This document shows positions 23,501-35,500 of a stretch of 64,000 nt of DNA, in pieces. The DNA is taken from contig JYIP02000008.1 in assembly GCA_001051155.2 (NCBI GenBank), positions 2,480,001 through 2,544,000 of the forward strand, in the 5' to 3' direction. The stretch is from Chrysoporthe austroafricana. Its lineage: Eukaryota; Ascomycota; Sordariomycetes; Diaporthales; Cryphonectriaceae. Made by a program: the position numbers and the translations under genes. Each line of letters starts with the position of its first letter. Within the stretch, counting starts at the first letter, position 1. The notes below the pieces were generated by a model. It searched no databases. It had not been told where the DNA came from and saw nothing but the letters and a program-made list of their open reading frames with translations.

Positions 23501-23560
23501 ACTATACTCACCTGTCCTCGATCGTTGCTTCTCGCGGCCACCTGGCCCGCCACCTGTCAT
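20536..23560 (-). CDS. Transcription factor with two tandem Zn2Cys6 clusters and a fungal_trans domain
   Basis: Six exons on the complement keep frame and give 864 aa: 23560-23512, 23387-23362 (only 26 nt), 23287-22959, 22855-21944, 21891-21336, 21258-20536. The first Zn2Cys6 cluster uses Cys 18, 21, 28, 35, 38 and 45, and the second uses Cys 80, 83, 90, 97, 100 and 107. Both have CX2CX6CX6CX2CX6C spacing, joined by 34 residues. Ser/Pro-rich sequence follows, then a fungal-specific regulatory domain (about residues 180-480) with the helical pattern FFVNMHSLRSFGFIHKP, the segment RRRLMWSIYTMDSW and a second all-helical part. The Pro/Ser-rich C-terminus looks like an activation region. It should bind DNA in the nucleus and may control neighbouring genes such as the same-strand sulfatase (inference). 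The start at 23560 is chosen because MTGGGPGGREKQRSRTG leads straight into the first cluster through normal splice sites. Confidence 0.85.
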
Positions 23561-26022
23561 GTGGGTTGGGGCTCGCATAGTGGGGTATGGGTATCTGAAT
23601 AATTACAACAGGAAAACGACGGTGCGAGGCCTGGTCCTCCGGAGCTATGTGTCAGGTAATTATGATATCGAGCAAAATCTCGTCGAACGTGGATACGGCT
23701 ACTCGCCCGCTGCTTGCCTACGAGCCGTCATCCCTGGCCTCCGGACCTTTATGTCTCTTGAGGGACGGAATGTTGCTGCCTTGGGGATGCTGAGATATCT
23801 ACCTTATGTGCGTCGACGAGCTGCTTGCCACTCTCTCTAGGTGTCAGTGGCCGGGTTTCCGAGGCCTGGCATTCCTACGCCAGGATGATTTGAGATCTGA
23901 CCGCCAAAGTCAGTCGCCGACTGCAGAAAGTGCCTGATGAGGGCGGTGACCCGAGCACTGGAGCACCAGCGCTTGCGAGCGTGTGTTTGTGAGACTCAGG
24001 ATCTGATGGGGACATGAATACCTGGGTACGTATGAGCGATGAAGGAGACAACGTTGCGCCACCAAAAAAAGACTGGACATGGGCTGTTGGGGGACGAGGC
24101 GCAAGGCGCGGGGGGGCATTATCTAGTTTGAGCCTACTCATATGTATGAAGAAGTAGTCTCCACCTTCTGATGGCACGCTGCGCTGAGCGGATTCTATCC
24201 ACTCTCGAGGCGTTTATTCATGTTGCACAAGGTCTCACTCACAAGGGAGGGGAGGGAGAGTTCCGCTGTCGTACAATGCCACGGCTGGCGCTTACGATAC
24301 ATTCACGTTGTACTTTGGTAAGCTCGTTCGCTTCAGCATGGCTACAGTTACTTACCTGCAGACGCGCAGGTGCTTGTGCTCCGTCACAGTCGATCCCTCG
24401 CATCGACCTGCAGTCCGCGATTCGCCTTCCCAGGTCTGTCCGTGGGTGTGGTCTGCACGCTCAAGGGTCACCGCAGTCGCCGGCATCAACCACCCTGAGA
24501 AGATCGACAAGACACATAAGAGTTCGCATCTCCGCCAGTGATCATCGCTGTGCGTCCCGTCCGTCTGAGGCGTGGGTGGGCTGGCGGGCGCATCACCAAG
24601 ATCGCCCGGCAGTCGCCAGTCGATGCTGGCCTGCTATAAGCTCATTCCAAATGCAATGGGCCTATCATGTCGCGCGGATTCAGGCCGAGACACACTCGCA
24701 TGATGACCGCGGTGGCTCCTCCTGCAGCTGCGGTCTGCAATAAGTAAGCCTGTGCTGACGTCCTGCTCTTTTGCATTTTCCTATTCGGGTATAAGTGCGC
24801 TGCCGCAGTCGGCAGGGTCTCCGACCGGCCATGATGATCGCCCGCCATGAATTGCCTCTCGACCCAGCTGTGTTTTCAATCAATATTCCGTCAAATTGGC
24901 CGCCAGGAGGTGACGTCTCCTTCCAAAATCCCCATTTAAGGGAGGACGTGGAACCAGTCTGGAGGGACGGCTTCTCCGCTAGCCACGTGCAGATTGTCAC
25001 CGAACTGATCGCATAGGGCTACCCAAAAGCTATGGGACTTCTGGGACTAAGCATGTGCGACTACATTAGTACCTGGGTAGTTCTGTCCAGCCCATTGAAT
25101 CTCTCTACGTTTGCATAATAACGCGATTCCTGTAGGGCTGACCATACCCAGCTAGCCAGGGATGGTCTGTGGTCGGTATACTGCTATAGTAGTCGGCCTC
25201 AGATACATCACCTAAGAATCTTGTTCGAAGTCTCGCATCATAAGTCCAATGGACCAACCATCCAGTTGCAAGCAGCCTGAAACCGCGATACGGTGCAGGG
25301 GGTTGGCAGACCTCTGCCTATCACCTTATTCTTTTGATGGTGGCACTGCGTCCCGGGTGGAAGGTGATCATAATGATTACGCGGGACGAAACAGCAGCCT
25401 ATTTGACAGACACGTTGCTTTGTGTTCACGATCCAGGGGAGAGAAAGAAGGGACAGCCCAGCAAGGACACTTCGAGAGGATCACAGGCAGCACTGAAAGC
25501 AGCAGCTGGGCTGACGATACAACTCCGGCCTAGTCACTAGGCAGCAGACAATTCGAGTAATATCGACAAGATGATGAGCCTAAATGACGAGGGCAGTGGT
25601 TTGGACATATTGGACCAGCAGCAGTCGACTCCCAGCAAGGCAACCGTAAGCTATGTCTGGCACCCATCTCAGCCCACAAGATCGATCTGAGCCTTGATTT
25701 GTGCCCATCTTCTTGACACTACAACTGGAACGAAGGTGTCATGAATCCTTTGGCGATGCCAAGACTCGACGCTGACAACTAGCTGCGGGCCACAGTTCGC
25801 CATGACAAGTATAGTCTGATTTGAGATCTTTATACGATCTAATGGCGTTGTATAGCAAGTTCCTCGCGAGCTACAACACACTGTCCGACATAACGGTCTC
25901 TGAAACATACACCCGACAAGAAGCAAGACTCGGACGTCACTGGCCAACGTGACACCTCCCCATTCGGATGCGAGCCTGTCGCGCACGACCGGAATGATCC
26001 CTTGCCCGTCAAGTCAGGAAAC
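23561..26022. other. 2.4-kb gene-free stretch
   Basis: Separates the 5' end of the regulator gene from the 3' end of msh6. All frames are short or compositionally random; for example 24171-24743 has no domain, no codon bias and no splice partners. No tRNA, inverted repeat or transposon end was found. It may be a decayed gene or plain intergenic DNA. Confidence 0.45.
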
Positions 26023-29000
26023 TTATAGGGCTTCAATGGCTCGCAACAGCACTTCCACGCCCCTTTCGTCGACCTCACTCCTCCCATCCTCGTCCTTTCT
26101 GTCCCTCAAAAGCGACGAGACATCGCTCAGCACGCCAAGCGGGATATAGCAACCTGTCTTGGCCCGCTCGAGACTCTCCTTCAGTCGCGAAGTGTGTTCC
26201 CACTCCTTGGCCGCGACCTCAGCACTCTCGATGACTTTCTCTGAGATGCCGCACATGGCGGCGCAGTGCATACCGAACGACCCTTCGGCGACTCCCTCCT
26301 CGAGCTTGTACAGGAACGTCACCCGGCGGTTAGTATCATCGACATGGATCTGCATGCGCCGTGCCGCGATTTCGGGATGGTTCTCGAACTCGGTTGCTAG
26401 GCTGTGATAGTGCGTCGCGAAGAAGCCAACACAGCCGATGTGAGATGCGACGTGGTGAAGTACAGCCTGGGCGACGGCCACGCCGTCATAGGAGGACGTG
26501 CCGCGGCCGAGTTCATCCAATATGACCAATGATCGAGGTGTTGCCTCTGACAGGATCTTCTTTGTTTCGGACAGCTCGACGAAGAACGTCGACTGGGCTG
26601 CAAAGATGTTGTCGTTGGCACCGAGACGAGACATGATGCGATCCACGGGGGTCAGACGGGCTGAGACCGCAGGAACGTAGCACCCGATCTGGGCCATGAT
26701 GACCGCGATACACGACTAGTAAATGATGAGTTTGATGGTTGTGACAAACGGAACGCCAAACTAAAGACTTACCATGCGCAGTACGGTCGATTTGCCAGCC
26801 GCGTTGGCACCCGTCAACAGATTGATCTTGGCCTCATTTCCACCGAGCTTGATGTCATTGGGAATGAAATCGTCGACACTATTCAACATGCACGGGTGAC
26901 GCAGCTCTTCGAACTCCACAGCACTTCGCTCGTCGTCAACGAAGACAGGACGACAGCTCGGCTGCCCGAGCGCTGTAGATGCCTTCGCCAAGCTAATGAG
27001 GCAGTCCAGTTGAGAGACGACCCTGATAGCCTGGACCCACGTCTCATTATCCGTGTCGAACCGTCTGAAAAAGCTCAACGCGACATCCTTGACGATTTGG
27101 GAGTGTGTCTCCTCTGCCTCCTGCAGTTCGCGGACGAGTTCCTCGAGCTGCCTAAAGTAGTAGCGCTTGACTTGTGCAGTGGCGGACATCTGCTGCCAGT
27201 CCTTGGGCACCTTGATCGCCTTTGGGACTTCGATTTGGTAAACCTCCTTGCCGACATCGGTGAATTTGAGCTTCCTGCATTTCAAGTTGTCCATCTGCTC
27301 AGAGAGAAGAGCATCAAGACTCTTCTTGATACGCTTGATCTCGTCGACACTGCTGTCAAAGTCTTCCTCGATCCCTCGCTCAGGAATGAGCAACTTCTCT
27401 TCGCGAGCCTTCTTCCTGTCAAAAGCACTCTTCCAGAAGTCGAGCGGCTCGATCAGGTTAGGCATTGACGAGACCAGTTTGTCTACCAGGGTGTTGCCCT
27501 TTCCGAAAGACTTCATGAGGGTCATGGTGTAGTCAATCTGCTCAAACCCGTCTAAGACCTTGACGAACTCATCTGGCTTACAAGCGCCGGCGTGGATCCG
27601 GGAAATGAGCCGCTCAAGATCGGGCATCTTGGTCAACTCGGACGCAAACTGCTCACGAACCTTGCGGTCCACATTCAATAGATCCACAGCGTCCAGCCGT
27701 TGATTGATCTTTGTAATGTCGCATAGAGGGTGGCAAATCCACTGCCGAAACAGCCTCTTGCCAAACGGCGTGACGCATCTGTTGAGAAGCTTGAATAGAG
27801 TGCCTTCGGAACCGCCGTCGACATTGTTGGAGAAGATCTCCAAGTTGATGAGCGTCTGCCCGTCCAGGATGAGGGTACCATTCCTGTGAATAGGATTGTA
27901 CCAGTTGAAATTTCGCTGTGAAAGCAGACTCTTCTCCAGCTTCAGGACTCGTAGGTAATGCGTTAGGGCACCAAGGGCTGACATCAACAAGTTCTTGTCC
28001 CTTGCCTCCTGGAGAACCTCGGGCCAGACCTGCTCTTGGCCGTTCTCTGATACGAAGTAGTCGTTGCAGTCAAGCTCTCTGCGAGTCTGGTCGGAGCCCC
28101 AGAACTCGTTGTTGGACTTGAAGTAGTTCCAGATCGTGGTAGGGGTAGTATTGTTTTTGAGGATGCGCAGGGCCTTGGCTGAGATGTGCGACTTCTCTAG
28201 CAGCAACTCGCGCGGCGAGATCTGGGCCACGAAGGTTTCGAACTTGGTCAGATCGACGTCGTCTTCGAACTCAGATAGAAAAAACTGGCCTGTGGCAGCG
28301 TCAACGAAGGCGATGCCGAATGAAGGCTTGCCCTCGATGGTGGACTCCTTGACAGCGGCACAGTAGACGGCCATGTCGTCCTGTAGCATGCTACCGTCGA
28401 CGAGGGTGCCTCCAGTCAAGATGCAGGCCAGCTCCCGGCGGATGATCTTGTCCTTTGGCTTCGCCTTGGAGTCCTTGACGTCGCGTTCGCGCATCTCCTT
28501 GCCGAGTGCCGACTCCATCTGGTCGACACGAGCAACTTTGTAGCCCTTGGCAACGAACTGGTTGACCCACATGTCCAGTGAGCTTTCGGGCACACCGACC
28601 ATGCGCATGTTGACGCGGTCCGTCAGCTTTAGGTCGAAGAGCTGGTGGCCGATCGTGGCATCGTTCTCGTAGAGCTCGTAGAACTTGCCCTTCTTGAAAA
28701 AGACCACCGTGTCCCACAGGTTCTTCTTGATGTCCCAATATTGCTGCTCGAACGCAGAGAATTTCTGCGTCGTAGGTACCCAGATGGTGGAGGGATCGTA
28801 GTCTGGATGACCAGGGGGGTTTCGATTGGCGTCAACAGGCTCTGCCAGCCAGCGATGCCGCTGTTCTGGCTCTTTATCGCATGCCCTCTGCTTCGCCTTC
28901 GAGGACGCTGTCTTGGATTTCGAGGCGAAAGACTCGTGCCGCTCACTTCGCGGTTCGATGTTGTCCGGATCAAACCGCCACTGTTGAGCTGTAGAGGTAG

Positions 29001-29949
29001 TCGGGATGCCCTCCGACATCTCCTCGTCCTCATTAAGGTCCACATCCCGGGCAGCGATGGATGGACTGGATGCGGTATGCCGCTTTCTGGGGGCAGACGT
29101 GCCAGCGGTAGAGGGTCGCTTCCGCTTGTTGGACCTGGCAGGGGCATCAGAGTCGTCGGATACAATGAAGTCGGCCATATCATCTGTGCCTTCGATATCA
29201 GCAACGCGTCACGGCTTGGGTGGGAGGGGCTTGAGGAACAGAGGACAAGTGACGCACCATCATCGTCTTCGACAACGTCGTCGTTACCGCCTTTGTACTC
29301 GTCCTCATCATCGTCGTCGAAAAGCGGGGCACGTGCGCGGGCCCTTGTCCGTGCCTGACGCGCGTTACGCGGCATGATCACGTCTTCGTCGTCGGAGGAG
29401 GACTCCGCGTAATTGACCGCCTTCCTGGCCTGTGAAGGTGTCTGTCAGCATCGGAAGGAATCGCCATCAGCTTGGGGCGTGCCATACCTTTCGAGAAGGG
29501 CTGCTGTGGGCTGGGCCTCTCGCGCTAGCCGAGACCTTCGTGTCGACTTCGGACGAGGAGCCCGGGGAAGGGAGAGAGTCGCTGGGCCCCTTGGTGTCGA
29601 GCTGCACGGTATCCCTGTTCTCCTGGGAGCTGAGGGGCTCTGCCGCATCGCTGCTAGGGACGGGCGTGATGGTAGAGGGGCGCTTCGCGAAGGAGAGGGC
29701 GTTGGACTTTGTGGTTGTTTCCTGCAGACACGAGGAGGTCTTGCCCTCCGTCGACGCGGCGGCCCTGGAGGTTGGGGTAGCTCCATTGGCGCCCGTCTGC
29801 GTGGCCGCCTTGGAGAAGAAGCCTAGAATGCTCTGCTGCTTTCCGGTCGACGAGGAGAGCGTGTTGTTGTTGCTCTTTCTGGCCGTCGAGGTCGTCTTGG
29901 CCGGCGTCCTGGCCGGCGTCCTGGCCGGGACACTCGACTTGTCTCCCAT
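26023..29949 (-). CDS. msh6: DNA mismatch repair protein MSH6
   Basis: Four exons on the complement, 29949-29488, 29429-29258, 29183-26773 and 26715-26023, give 1245 aa, close to the usual size for this family. A PCNA-binding PIP box (QQSILGFF, residues 38-45) sits in a basic disordered N-terminus. The mismatch-reading Phe-X-Glu is F379-Y-E381 in KKGKFYELY. The connector, lever and clamp domains follow. The ATPase has Walker A GANAAGKST (K1009), Walker B DE at 1082-1083 and the ABC-type signature with DELGRGTSSYDG and FFATHYHSLA. With MSH2 it forms MutS-alpha, which recognises base-base mismatches and small loops in the nucleus. The exon 3/4 junction falls in the conserved STVLRM/SCIAVIMAQIGCYVPA segment, which confirms the splice model. 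Confidence 0.97.
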
Positions 29950-30374
29950 TCTCGCGGGGTTCGGATCAATTGACAGCGGATATCATAGATATAGAACTTC
30001 AAAGAACACGAAGAACAAGCGCCAACACGAATCACGAGCAACAGAAGACGACTATTCGCTGGAGGATGAAAGGAGGAACGCTGCAGGACAGAAAACGGCC
30101 GACGCTGATAAGGTGGGAAAAGACGCGGTCGAGCGGCCCTTGCTGTGGAAAGCGCGTCAAGTCCCGTGTCGCGTTTCTTCCACCCCTGCCGGGCGTTGCT
30201 ATGTAGTACTATGCCCCACAGAGCTCTGGCCAGGGCTCCAGTTCCACCCCCGCAGGCCGCACCTCTCTCCCACAGCACCCGCAATGCTCCAAGACCCGCC
30301 TATCAGCTTGACTAGGCACGGTACTCGGCACGCTATCAATCTCTAGAAGTTCAACACTAAACCACCCCCCCTTC
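29950..30374. other. Upstream flank of msh6
   Basis: GC-normal DNA that should carry the msh6 promoter. It ends abruptly at the first (AAAAT)n array. No gene seen; frames on the plus strand overlap the msh6 5' region in antisense. Confidence 0.45.
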
Positions 30375-30472
30375 AAAAATAAAATAAAATAAAATAAAAT
30401 AAAATAAAATAAAATAAAATAAAATAAAATAAAATAAAATAAAATAAAATAAAATAAAATAAAATAAAATAA
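30375..30472. repeat. Left (AAAAT)n array
   Basis: A pure tandem array of about 19.5 AAAAT units (98 bases) marks the sharp change from GC-normal msh6 flank to the AT-rich repeat block. A matching array of nearly the same length closes the block at 38110-38208. Perfect purity suggests a young array or one kept uniform by duplication. Confidence 0.95.
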
Positions 30473-30473
30473 C

Positions 30474-30773
30474 CGCCCAGCTTATTAAGGCTCGGTAAGC
30501 AGCAATAAGCCCTATCGGGCAACTATAGGCCAGAATTGAAAAACTAAATATATAAGGCCAGAAGGGTTCCTTTCGGCTAAGTAAATAGATAATTTTTCAG
30601 TTATCAATCTAAGTATTAATTGGACCCTACTATTAATAGCTATATTGGCTTATAAATATTACGATATTCAGTAAACCTATCCTGAATTTCAAAGCTATAT
30701 TTGGCACTGTACTTGTTAGCATAAACCCTTTAACTTTACAATATATTTTAGGATTTGCTATAGCATTTATAAT
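30474..30773 (-). repeat. Partial LTR copy (outer 300 bp) abutting the left array
   Basis: This 300-base segment aligns without gaps to 37810-38109, in the same direction. By eye about 35-40 positions differ, and essentially all are C/T or A/G transitions, as expected from RIP. Relative to the left LTR at 31105-31518 it is inverted. It lacks the inner third of the LTR, which the (AAAAT)n array replaces. A minus-strand frame (31091-30633) reads through it but matches no family I know. Confidence 0.8.
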
Positions 30774-31104
30774 ATTTTGACAATTCTTATTCAAGATCGG
30801 TTCAATATATACCCCTTGAGCAATACTCAGAATATAATAGCGCTTCAGATCCCGTTTTCGTCCAATATCCAGGCCTTTCAGGAAGAAGTACCGGTTGCCT
30901 TTACTAACGAATAGCTCTAGCAGCAGAATATAGCCTTGTATTAGCAGCTTGAGGAAATCAAAAACGAAATTATCTGCCTTAATGCTTTCTAGCAGGCCAA
31001 AGCTTTCAAGCTTGACAAGCCAGGCCCCTATAAAGGCATTCGAAAGGACTTTCAGACTTTTTTGACGCAACTCAAGGCTTATTTCAAGCATTACGGTACC
31101 CAGT

Positions 31105-31518
31105 TGTTATGAACGCTGCAGCAGATCCTTAGATGGGCTGTAGGGACAAGGGGTTTTATGCTAACAAGAGCGATGCCAAGTACTGTCTTGAGCTTCAGGA
31201 CGTATTCACTGAGTATCGCAAGGTTCATAAGCCAATGTGGCTATCAATGGTAGGGTCCAATTGATACTTAGATTGACGACTGAAGGTCCTATCTAATTAT
31301 CTAGCCGATAGTTCCTCCAGCCTTATATATTCATGTTTTTTAGTCCTTGGCTCATCGCTGCTCATCGGGGCTCATGGTTGCTCATCGAGCCCCGGTGAGC
31401 CAGGTTGAGCTCTCATAACCCTAACCCTGGCTTACGTAATCTTTGCGGGGTACGTGTCTTCATTCTCTTGATTTGACCCTAGGTCGGGGTTTGTCCTTCT
31501 GTATGTTGGTTCATAACA
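31105..31518 (+). repeat. Left LTR of the gypsy-like element
   Basis: The 414-base segment starts TGTTATGAAC and ends GTTCATAACA, a perfect 10-base inverted terminal repeat with canonical TG...CA ends, as LTRs have. The gag-like remnant begins just after it. The homologous copy at the right end (37693-38110) is in the opposite orientation. This copy is less AT-rich than the other two, so it has suffered less decay. It contains two telomere-like TAACCC units at 31416-31428, which also occur in the right copy and are therefore part of the LTR. Confidence 0.75.
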
Positions 31519-31539
31519 CCAGTTCAGAATTACTTACGA

Positions 31540-32200
31540 CAAGATCGATTTCGCAGGAAGCCGCTTTGAAAGAACGGCCCTCTAGTAATAAGAGCCAACC
31601 TTTCGCGATTATTTAGATAATAATGAAGAGTTCCGTTTAGAAAAGACCAAGCGTATCTTCTAGCGCTATGCCAATTTCGAATCAGCTCTTACTAAGACTT
31701 TTGGAAACCCGGACAAATGACATATTGCGGTACGGTAACTAGAGGCATTTCGACAAACCGGTTCAGCTGCGGATTATATAATTAAATTCTAGCAAATTGT
31801 TGCCTATTTCGATTACGATAACGATCCCTTTATAGATGCCTATTATACGGGATTTAAAGAAGAAATTAAAGACAAATTCTATAAGGAAAACCGATTTAAA
31901 GAATTTAGCGAATTTATTAATAAAGCAGTCCGTATTAATAACTAACTATACGAATAATAGCAATAATAGCAGAAAAATTATAGCATTACCCCGCAATATT
32001 AGCTAAATACTAGGAAGCGCAAGTTTTAGTATAAAGACAAAAATAGCATAGCCTATTTAGGCATTATGCATATTAGGCTTATAGAATTAGATACTTTCGT
32101 ATATAAATAATGCAAAGGGATTATTTATTATAATTGCGGCAAGAAAGGCTATATTGTTTGCAATTATCGGCAAGAATAATAGAAATGAAAATAGAAACTA
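31540..32200 (+). pseudogene. Gag-like remnant with degraded zinc knuckle
   Basis: Fragments in one frame fit a Ty3-type Gag: a helical segment around 31690-31920 including EAFRQTGSAADYI, then a nucleic-acid-binding knuckle near 32130-32175 reading YNCGKKGYIVCNY. In a working CCHC knuckle the first Cys and the His would be kept. Both appear as Tyr here, each explained by a single C-to-T or G-to-A change. Several in-frame TAA/TAG codons make it non-functional. Confidence 0.65.
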
Positions 32201-32599
32201 GTCTTAAAAAAACAATTTAGTATCGCTTAGCAATAGGAACCCAATTAGCTGGATAAAAATATCCTACTGAAATAAGCAAAGGACTCTAATTATAGCAGCC
32301 TTAGCTAAACAACTTGCTATTAAGATTATTATATACTGCATTTCTCGGAAAAGGAAAGTTCAGAATAGTTTTTATATAAGCTTTAAAGATAGCGATAATT
32401 CGCTATAAGCAGAAAGGGCTTACTTTACGATATTATTATTCAGGATAGCAATTCTAATTGCTTTAGCGAGAAACCCTTATAGAATAAGAAAGATTTAAAG
32501 AAATACTTTTTGAATTATTATCTGGAATAACGATAAAGCAATATAATAAAAAAAGAAATCGGTATCGTATAACTAGAATTGCTAATACTTAGCAGTATT

Positions 32600-35500
32600 G
32601 CCGAAAAATTAATATATCCCGATAGATAGCCGGATAACTTATTAATTCTAACTTTTAATGAAAAATCATTAGAAGAAATAGCTTATTTCTAGCAAAAAAA
32701 TTGCTAAAATTGCGAATGGATAACCAAATATATAGAAATTGAATATATTATTTACGGGCTTATAACAAAAGAATTCTTCTAAAGCATACTATTTCAGAAT
32801 AGCAAATGCTTATTCCAAGAAAACAGAAGGATTAGTTATTTATACTCTCATTATTATAAACTTGCTTGGATTAGCTACGTTTATTATAATTGCTAGATAT
32901 ATTTTAGCGAAAAAGTTAAATAAGATTGGTTCCCACTTAAGGAATAGGACCAATTGATCTATCCCGTTACAGAAAAGAGAGAAAGATTCAGAAAGGTCTT
33001 GCATATTGAAAATAATAATGCATATATTAAACTACTAGATAACTGCTTACGAACGTATATCGACAGAAAGACTATATAAGGGCAATGCTATATAACGGCT
33101 TGCTTTATATATATATAGGATAAGGCTAAAGAATAGTATAGGTTGCAGAAGATCGAGAAGGATTAGCAGCAAAGCTATGCCCAAGCAAAAAGGCTAGCAT
33201 AGCAAGTAGCGAAAAACGCTTAAAAGACCCTAAAAGGGAAAGATTGCCTATAAGGGGATAATAGCCGATCAGGATTACGAGATCCTTATATATTACTATC
33301 GGGAAAGACGAAAAGCATATTATTCTGGATATATATATTAACGGATAATAATATAGCGCATTATTGGATAGTAGCGCGTAAGGAAATTTCATTTTGCTAA
33401 AAGTCGTTAATAAGGAACGAATCTTTTGGATATAGAAAAAGGATTCTTATAAGCTTAATACTATAGAAAGAAAATCAGTCGTATATAACCAAAATATAAT
33501 TAATATAGAAACTAATTATTTATTTATTTCGATCTAAAGCCTTATAATAACCGTTATTTTTAATATTACAAATACGGTATAGCATAAATTAATCTTGAAA
33601 ATATCTTAATTTAAGAAGTATAATTTTCGAATTGATTAAACTATTAGCTAGATTTCATAAGAATAAGCTATACCCGTTAAAAAGGTTGCAATTAATAGCA
33701 GAAAAAGAAATCTAATTACTAAGGATAGTATAAGAAATACGCGCTCAAATAGGCTTATAAGTACTCTTAAGGCTGAAAGATAAGCTACGATATAAAGAAG
33801 GGTTACGGATATTTCAAACCTTTAGACGAAAATTGGAAACAAACCAAAACTATAAGTAATTATCGACTAATAGAAATACGGTCAAATACGGAACAATACA
33901 AAGAAATGCAGATTATAGAACTATAAAGAAATACAGCTTCTATAGTACGAATACGCTAGAAGGCAGTTTGGTTTAGTATTTAACGGATATCCGAAATTAC
34001 TAGAAGTACGGAAATCCTAGAAACGGAAGGCTAGCGAAGAAAAATACGTATAACAGTACTTTATATTCTTATAGATTGCAAAAGATAAAGAAGGACCAAT
34101 ACCGATATTCGAAAACGTACTAAGAAAGTATTACGAATTTAAGAAATTATAGCAAAAGAAGTTCGATACGAGATTACTAGAGCATAGCTTATACGATTAC
34201 GAAATTCCCTTGAAAGAAGGAATGCAGCCAAAATTCTTCCCTATTTACGGACTTGACAAAACAAAACTCGAAACGCTTAAAGAATATATTAACGAGAACT
34301 TAAAGCGAGGCTATATACAATTATCGCGATTACTAGCAGGATACCCTATCCTATTCATACCCAAAAAGAACGGCAAGCTACAATTTTATATAGACTACTG
34401 ACAGCTTAATAATATTACTATCAAAAATCGATATCTATTGCTGCTAGCAAACGAAATGAAAAATCGACTAATTGGAACTAAATAGTTTATTATGCTTAAT
34501 CTTAAGGAAAGATATTATTATATTAGAATTAAGGAAAACGATATTTGGAAAATAGCCTTTAGAATACGTTACGGATATTTCGAATATATAATTATGCCTT
34601 TTGGGCTTACGAATGCGCTAGTATCCTTCCAAGAAATGATTAATTACGTCCTATACGAATTTCTGGATATTACTATTATTATCTATCTTGATAATATCTT
34701 AATTTTCTCAAAAGATTTCGAGATATACAAGCAGCATATATAGGAAATATTCCAAATATTATAAAATAACAAACTTCTAATCGAACTAAGCAAATGCTAT
34801 TTTTATTAATAAAAAGTTAATTATCTAAGCTATATTATCGAGCCGGAATAGATTAGCATATAATAAGATAAAGTTAAAGCAATATAAGATTGGCCTATCC
34901 CGGGAAATATTAAGGATATTAGAGCATTTTTTGGATATGCTAATTTCTATTAACAATTTATCCGAAATTATAGCAAAATCGCATACCCTCTTATAGACCT
35001 TATAAAGAAAGACCGGAAATTCAGATAAACTCCTGAAATATAGAAAGCATTCGACAAAATCAAAAAACGAATTATATCAGAACTTATCCTCTATAAAGCA
35101 AACTTAAAGAAACCTTTCGAAATAAAAACCGATATATCAAATTATATACTAAGCAAATAGCTCGGGCAGCGAGATAATTAAAGATATTTCAGGATTATAA
35201 GCAACTTTTCAAAAAAATTAAACGGCCCAGAGCTCAATTATAGCATTCTAGATAAAGAATTGATAGCAATTGTCAAAGCATTCGAAAAATAGCAACGATA
35301 CTTAATCGGAACCAAATACCAAATCATAATGCATTCGGATTACAAAAATCTAATAATATTTATAATTATTAAGGCCTTAAATAAATAACAAATCAGATAA
35401 GCAGAATTCCTTTTGCAATTCGATTTGAAAATTATTTATTGCAAAGGATCTGAAAATAGCAAAGCAGATATACTTAGCAAACAATCAGACTATTAAAACT

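Noticed and set aside
24171..24743. 190-aa plus-strand gene
   Set aside because: Composition is random, with no domain, signal peptide or splice partner.
31416..31428. Telomere repeat or interstitial telomere
   Set aside because: Only two TAACCC units, and the same string is in the other LTR copy, so it is part of the LTR sequence.
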